Source: UMGS1307 sp964523005 (GTDB lineage Bacteria > Bacillota > Clostridia > Oscillospirales > CAG-382). From it: DNA of 24,921 bases. A program made the translations under genes and the position numbers. Shown piece by piece: positions 21,035-24,921 of this stretch; position 1 is the first letter of the stretch, and each line of letters starts with the position of its first letter. Under the pieces are notes generated by a model. It saw only the letters and a list, made by a program, of their open reading frames with translations. It did not search any database and was not told the origin of the DNA. The stretch lies in NCBI GenBank assembly GCA_964523005.1, contig CAZFZL010000008.1, positions 1-24,921 on the forward strand, read 5' to 3'.

Positions 21035-22402
21035 TCACTCTATGTTTCTTTTTTCTCCACAACACAGCGAACTTCGTTTATACAGGACCGTCATTATGAT
21101 CAGGCACACCGCCCAGCCTGCCGGATAACCGAGCGCCGTCACGGCGAACGATCCGCCGAGAAGGCTATTGATATAAAGGTATATCTGACGGAAAACGACG
21201 AACGACGAGAGCATCGCAATCATCGATCCGCGCGCTCTGCCAATGCCCTGTAAAGCGCCGGCAAAAATATTGTTGAAGCATACGAGGATATAGAACGGCG
21301 TCAAATACATCACGAACAGGCAGCCGTAATACACGACCTCCGGGTCGTCGTTGAAAAGCGTTATAAGCGGCTCGCGCAGCAGCATGGCGACGCCGACAAG
21401 CACCGCGGTCAGGCATACGGACATCGTGAGCGCGTTTCGCGCGCCTTTACGGGCGCGTTCGAGCTTTCCGGCACCGTAGTTCTGTCCGACGAAGGTCGTC
21501 GAAGCGAGCGAAAGCGCCTGCACCGGGAGCGCAACGTATATTTCGACTTTATTGCAGCACGTCCAGCCTGCCATACACGCTGAGCCGAATGCGTTGATAT
21601 AGCTTTGGACGAATACGTTTGAAAACGACGTCACCGCCTGCTGCAGACCGGACGGCAGTCCTACCGAAAGTATACGCCTGAGCGTTCCCGTTTTGATGCA
21701 CAGCTTCTTCCACTGTATCGAATACGGCGCTTTTTTCAACGTAAGCAGCAAAAGCACGAGCACGGCGGAAATGAGCTGAGAAAGCACGGTCGCATACGCG
21801 ACGCCTTTCACTCCCATACCGAACCCGAGCACGAAAAGAAGGTCGAAGCCGATATTCAACAGTGCTGATATACACAAAAAGTAGAGCGGCCGCCTTGAAT
21901 CGCCGACGGCGCGAAGTATACCCGAACCCATATTGTACATAAGAAGCCCGGTAACACCGGCAAAGTAAACGGTCAGATAATCCTTTGCGTCCTTGTAGAC
22001 GTCGGATGGTGTTTTCATGAACGCGAGCATCGGATCGACGAACAGTATGCCCAGCAGCGTCGCAAGAACGCACATAATGAGGGACACGGCGACGGTCGTA
22101 TGCACTGCGTCGTGCAGCTTTTCGTTCTCGTGCGCGCCGTAGCATTGGGAAACGAGCACGCTCGCGCCCGTTGCCAGCCCGGCGCAGAAGCCGACTAGTG
22201 TATTGATTATACTCCCGGTGCTTCCGACGGCGGCAAGCGCTTCCTTGCTGACGTATCTGCCGACAACTATTGCGTCTACTGTATTGTAGAGCTGCTGAAA
22301 AAGCAGCCCTATTGCCATAGGGACTGCAAATTCCAGCAAATGCCGCCATATGCTGCCTTCGGTCATATCCGAATCAGTTTGTCTGAACAGTCTTATCGCC
22401 AT
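21035..22402 (-). CDS. MATE-family efflux transporter
   Basis: This 455-residue membrane protein has about twelve helices in two homologous halves, as in MATE (multidrug and toxic compound extrusion) carriers. The N-terminus TEGSIWRHLLEFAVPM, followed by LFQQLYNTVDAIVVGRYV (about 36-53), is the family signature, and the second half repeats it as SVGLPSGLQQAVTSFSNVFVQ. MATE proteins export drugs or metabolites using a sodium or proton gradient; the substrate is unknown. The ATG at 22402 has AGAGG-CGGAG just upstream. It has its own promoter, partly built into a hairpin after the upstream gene. It lies upstream of the MurE-like gene on the same strand, but the strong promoter between them makes independent expression likely. 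Confidence 0.88.
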   Translation of the reverse strand: MAIRLFRQTDSDMTEGSIWRHLLEFAVPMAIGLLFQQLYNTVDAIVVGRYVSKEALAAVGSTGSIINTLVGFCAGLATGASVLVSQCYGAHENEKLHDAVHTTVAVSLIMCVLATLLGILFVDPMLAFMKTPSDVYKDAKDYLTVYFAGVTGLLMYNMGSGILRAVGDSRRPLYFLCISALLNIGFDLLFVLGFGMGVKGVAYATVLSQLISAVLVLLLLTLKKAPYSIQWKKLCIKTGTLRRILSVGLPSGLQQAVTSFSNVFVQSYINAFGSACMAGWTCCNKVEIYVALPVQALSLASTTFVGQNYGAGKLERARKGARNALTMSVCLTAVLVGVAMLLREPLITLFNDDPEVVYYGCLFVMYLTPFYILVCFNNIFAGALQGIGRARGSMIAMLSSFVVFRQIYLYINSLLGGSFAVTALGYPAGWAVCLIIMTVLYKRSSLCCGEKRNIE

Positions 22403-22440
22403 TTCTCCGCCTCTTAATGCATACAGTACATTTCAAACGA

Positions 22441-22469
22441 AGTATAGCATATCGGACGCCGGAATGCAA
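22441..22469 (-). promoter_or_regulatory. Promoter for the MATE transporter
   Basis: On the minus strand TTGCAT (22464-22469), 17 bases, TATACT (22441-22446). The -35 lies in the arm and loop of the hairpin at 22456-22485. Confidence 0.65.
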
Positions 22470-22488
22470 TAAGGCATCCCGGCGTTTT
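22456..22488. terminator. Strong hairpin after the UroD-like gene, possible terminator
   Basis: ACGCCGGAATGC (22456-22467) faces GCATCCCGGCGT (22474-22485) over a six-base loop, twelve pairs with one mismatch (a G-U wobble on the minus strand). The T-run (22485-22488) follows on the plus strand, where no gene ends. On the minus strand, where the UroD-like gene ends 12 bases before, there is no T-tract. Termination on the minus strand is thus uncertain. Confidence 0.5.
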
Positions 22489-22497
22489 CATAAATAT

Positions 22498-23607
22498 TCA
22501 AATTCTGAAGGAGTGCAGCTTTTCGCAGTAATACGTGAAATTCTCAAGTCCTATTTCCGGCGGAACCCAGTGGTCGAGCGACGGTATATATCCGCCGCGC
22601 TTCGCCATCGCCGGAAGCACGCGGTCAAGCTCTTCGTCTATTTCCTGCTTTGAAGCGAACATTTTCAGCTTGTTGAGTCCGCCGACTATCTGAAGCGTCG
22701 GGAACATTTCTCCGAGCTTTACAACATCCATGCCCGACTGCACCTCAAACGGAAGCAGCCCGGTCACGCCGCCCTCAAGCCAGAGAGGGATAAGCTTAGT
22801 GACGTCGCCGTCGGAATCGACTATGATATTCTCAACGCCGAAATCGCGCAGATACTGCGTGAGCTTTTTATACGCAGGGAGCATGAATTCCCTGAACACA
22901 TCAGGCGAAACAAGCGGCCCGTTTTTAAAGCACATATCCTCCCAAATAAACGCAAAGTCAAGCTTGACCCGCTTGAGTATCGGCTCGTACAGCTTCATAT
23001 AGAAGTCAACGCGGTCGTCGTACAGCAAATGCATGAATTCCGGATCGTCGTAGTACATATACAGCGTTTCCACCACGCCGAGCAGCTCGCGCGGATACGC
23101 GAAAAAGCCGTCCATATGCGTACACAAAAGCGCATAATCGCCTGCCCTCTCATACGCGGCTATGCTCTCCTCGACGCCGCCCCAGCGCATTTTAAAATCG
23201 ACATTCGTAAGCCTGTCGCGGTATTCCATGTAGCTTTTTTTGTCTTTTATCTCGTGCGAAAGCTCCATAGGAAGCGAAGCGCCTGTTTTTGACTGCCGCA
23301 GCACCGTTCCGTTGCCATTTCTGATATCGCGGTATTCGTCAGTCTCGTTAAGGATCACGGTCTCTATCGGAGGGTTCATATAAGTATCAGGCCTGATATA
23401 ACCGGGCTTAAGACAATCAAAATGCTCGAACAGATCGTTTTTCTGCCAGCCGTAAAACTCCGGTCTCACGACGCTTTTATCCAATCCCTGCTCAAGAAAA
23501 ACGTCGTATGTTTCATCCCAGAAGCCGTGCTCCATATGTGCGAATCTATCCGTCTTTTCGAAGCGGCACGCTGCACGAAAGCGCTCTCTTTTTGAATTAT
23601 TAGACAC
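22498..23607 (-). CDS. UroD-like protein of the corrinoid methyltransferase superfamily
   Basis: This 369-residue protein matches the uroporphyrinogen decarboxylase/MtaA superfamily fold: an N-terminal R-x-R-F-R-A-A block, IVDSDGDVTKLIPLWLE (about 262-278), GVTGLLPFEV, IVGGLNK (about 312-318) and the C-terminal YIPSLDHWVPPE (about 341-352). True UroD works in haem synthesis, but this subgroup, frequent in gut Clostridia and lacking the decarboxylase context, is more like the methyltransferases that move methyl groups between methoxylated compounds, corrinoid proteins and an acceptor. No corrinoid protein gene is adjacent, so the substrate is open. The start is GTG at 23607, nine bases after GGGAGG. 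It stands alone with its own promoter. Confidence 0.8.
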   Translation of the reverse strand: MSNNSKRERFRAACRFEKTDRFAHMEHGFWDETYDVFLEQGLDKSVVRPEFYGWQKNDLFEHFDCLKPGYIRPDTYMNPPIETVILNETDEYRDIRNGNGTVLRQSKTGASLPMELSHEIKDKKSYMEYRDRLTNVDFKMRWGGVEESIAAYERAGDYALLCTHMDGFFAYPRELLGVVETLYMYYDDPEFMHLLYDDRVDFYMKLYEPILKRVKLDFAFIWEDMCFKNGPLVSPDVFREFMLPAYKKLTQYLRDFGVENIIVDSDGDVTKLIPLWLEGGVTGLLPFEVQSGMDVVKLGEMFPTLQIVGGLNKLKMFASKQEIDEELDRVLPAMAKRGGYIPSLDHWVPPEIGLENFTYYCEKLHSFRI

Positions 23608-23636
23608 GAAAACAAACCTCCCATCGTTCTAATGAC

Positions 23637-23665
23637 AGTATATCAACGCGCTTTGTATTTTTCAA
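23637..23665 (-). promoter_or_regulatory. Vegetative promoter for the UroD-like gene
   Basis: On the minus strand TTGAAA (23660-23665), 17 bases, TATACT (23637-23642). The box pair is identical to that of the solute-binding lipoprotein promoter (4373-4401). Confidence 0.8.
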
Positions 23666-23719
23666 GGAAAAAGCGGTTGTTTTGTCCGAATATTTGATTT
23701 CGTGTTTGCTTCGTCCCCA

Positions 23720-23761
23720 CAAAAATGCAGAAGTCCCGCTTTCACATAGCGGGACTTCTGC
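23720..23761 (-). terminator. Strong intrinsic terminator, 14-bp perfect stem
   Basis: GCAGAAGTCCCGCT (23727-23740) pairs perfectly with its complement (23748-23761) over a seven-base loop. On the minus strand it is followed by ATTTTTG. It lies 205 bases after the stop codon of the lipoprotein gene at 23967, so the transcript has an unusually long 3' untranslated region or includes a separate small RNA. Confidence 0.9.
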
Positions 23762-23966
23762 CGTACTCCCCCGGCGCGTGCATTTTTAATAAGGAGAGAT
23801 GCACGCTTCTATTTCATTTAGGATAATCTCAGGCTATATTTATCCGATTTGCATGTCAGCCCGGCAAGCTCCTTACGCTACGCTTTGCTCCCCGGACGAT
23901 ATCGGTTATGCCACCGCAAGCGGAAAGGTTAGGCAGTATCACGGGCGCGCCTCATTTCGGGGCGGA
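23762..23966 (-). other. 205-base noncoding stretch with several small inverted repeats
   Basis: Together with the terminator and UroD promoter this fills the 359-base gap between the UroD-like gene and the last lipoprotein. No credible gene is present. Inverted repeats include GCGTGCAT (23776-23783) with ATGCACGC (23799-23806), GGATAA (23821-23826) with TTATCC (23840-23845), and CCGC-AA-GCGG (23914-23923). A run on the minus strand contains repeated GGAGC and GCGTA words (about 23855-23895). It could be a long 3' untranslated region, a small RNA ending at the strong terminator, or a copy of a dispersed repeat. Confidence 0.5.
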
Positions 23967-24845
23967 TCAAACGAACATGTCCCAATATTCGCTCCAGCTC
24001 GTCTTTTGGAATTTTTCCTCTCCGCCCATGTCCTCTACGAGCTTTGCGATCATTTCGTCGAAAGCCTTCTGAGAAACGCAGTTGAGCTTCAGGCCGGTCA
24101 CTTCAAACACATTGCCCGGCTCGGTCAGATCGTAGTGGCCGACGTACCATTCGTAGCGCAGCGTCAGGTGCGTTTCCGGATCGACCCAAAGTCTATAGTC
24201 ATACGCGTTCTGCGTATAATCACCGCTGGTGTAGGAGGTGTAACGCATCCAGCCGTTGCAAGACTTCCCACAGACAGTCCTGCCGTCGATCTTGTCAAGA
24301 CACTCAGCGATACCGTATTTGTCAGTCGGCTCAAATGTTTCCGCATCAAGTTCCCAAAGCAGCAGAGTATTGTGAGAGAAGCTTGTCACCTCGATGCCAT
24401 CTGACCATTTGCCATCATGATAATCCGGTTCTCCGCCCGTCGCGATAATTTTACGGAAGAAATCGTAAACAGTCCACTGCCCGTCTTTAAAAACAAACGC
24501 ATAGTGGTTATCTGGCTGTGTATACTCAGTGTCTCCCTTGATGTGCTGACTGTAACCGTAAAGCGAATAGGTACGGTAATACTGTCTGTTAAGACAGGTG
24601 ATATATTCGCCTGTTAAAACTGTGCTCGGATCGCCTTCGCAGTCGGCGTCATAAGTATAGGTGATATGACAATTCTGCAGATTTGCGCGCGCAACGGAAG
24701 ATGTACCGTCAAACCCGGTATAGCGCGGATATTCGTCCGCTGTGTGGTCGCCGCTCGTACCGCTGCCGCTACCGTCGCTTTCAAAGCAGGAAGCAAGGGA
24801 GAGCACCAGTATAAGTGCAAGCGCGACTGTTAATACTTTTTTCAT
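23967..24845 (-). CDS. Lipoprotein of unknown function
   Basis: This 292-residue protein has a clear lipoprotein signal: MKK, a hydrophobic segment and LASC with the lipidated cysteine at C20, then a Gly/Ser/Asp linker. I do not recognise the mature part. It is rich in Tyr, Trp and Asp, with repeated short strands such as CHITYTYDAD, HYAFVFKDGQWTVYDF, YRLWVDPETHLTLRYEW and FEVTGLKLNC. This pattern resembles LolA/LppX-like beta-barrel lipoproteins that measure or carry lipids, especially the WVDPETHLTLRYE strand pair; that resemblance is weak inference. ATG 24845 has GGAGG about six bases upstream. A TATAAT-like word lies too close to that site to be a promoter. Its transcript probably ends at the strong terminator 205 bases downstream. 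Upstream context lies outside the window. Confidence 0.75.
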   Translation of the reverse strand: MKKVLTVALALILVLSLASCFESDGSGSGTSGDHTADEYPRYTGFDGTSSVARANLQNCHITYTYDADCEGDPSTVLTGEYITCLNRQYYRTYSLYGYSQHIKGDTEYTQPDNHYAFVFKDGQWTVYDFFRKIIATGGEPDYHDGKWSDGIEVTSFSHNTLLLWELDAETFEPTDKYGIAECLDKIDGRTVCGKSCNGWMRYTSYTSGDYTQNAYDYRLWVDPETHLTLRYEWYVGHYDLTEPGNVFEVTGLKLNCVSQKAFDEMIAKLVEDMGGEEKFQKTSWSEYWDMFV

Positions 24846-24921
24846 TTTTTTCCTCCATATTATAACATGACTGTTGTGTGTTCGGTTTCGTTATTTTTCA
24901 AAGCTTACTTCCGGCAGCGTG

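Noticed and set aside
21549..22349. 266-residue open frame in another frame of the MATE gene
   Set aside because: It is an Arg-rich shadow of a clear transporter gene on the same strand; its composition is not protein-like.
23799..24404. 201-residue open frame on the plus strand
   Set aside because: It is antisense to the lipoprotein gene, has no ribosome binding site and no recognisable protein features.
24854..24865. TATAAT-like word upstream of the last lipoprotein gene
   Set aside because: It almost touches the ribosome binding site, and no -35 box lies at the right distance, so transcription must start further upstream.

Overview
The window reads as a piece of chromosome from an anaerobic, probably spore-forming Bacillota of the class Clostridia, most likely an uncultured gut lineage. 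The reasons are strong purine-rich ribosome binding sites, textbook vegetative promoters with 17-base spacers, a Coat F family spore protein, a two-cluster clostridial ferredoxin, cohesin and dockerin domains, many lipoproteins, and families common in gut Clostridia. I saw no rRNA, tRNA, CRISPR array, insertion sequence, phage or defence genes. Most genes lie on the minus strand.

Left part (1-7.1 kb): the start of an unidentified membrane-anchored protein that runs off the left edge; a Coat F/ferritin-like spore protein on the plus strand; an EamA-type exporter; a YhhN-family membrane protein behind a lipoprotein solute-binding protein. Divergent from the binding protein is a pair made of a membrane-tethered XRE regulator and a small lipoprotein. 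A bidirectional terminator separates that pair from a minus-strand group that ends in a second drug/metabolite transporter and a CxxCxxCC cysteine-cluster protein.

Centre (7-16 kb): the dominant gene is a roughly 1844-residue secreted, membrane-anchored subtilisin-like protease with Ig-like repeats, a propeller-like region, a bacterial Ig domain, a complete dockerin, an adjacent cohesin-like domain and two cadherin-like beta-sandwich domains. Upstream on the same strand are a tRNA1(Val) adenine-N6 methyltransferase homologue and a 58-residue ferredoxin with a long structured leader, then a GT4 glycosyltransferase overlapping a PlsC-type acyltransferase, probably a membrane glycolipid/phospholipid pair.

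Right part (16-24.9 kb): a plus-strand run of a GNAT acetyltransferase, a DUF6054-like protein, a beta-CASP metallo-beta-lactamase nuclease and a pyridoxal/pyridoxamine kinase starts from a perfect consensus promoter whose spacer carries a palindrome. It converges on a MurE-like ligase that carries a 7-residue tandem duplication and an unusual specificity motif. Further along are a MATE exporter, a UroD-like (corrinoid methyltransferase superfamily) protein and an unidentified lipoprotein, with a 205-base hairpin-rich noncoding stretch between the last two.

No clearly new multi-gene system is visible. The best candidates for a second look are the cohesin/dockerin protease, the MurE variant, the ferredoxin leader, the operator-like palindrome, and a 15-base element shared by the protease and MurE promoters.
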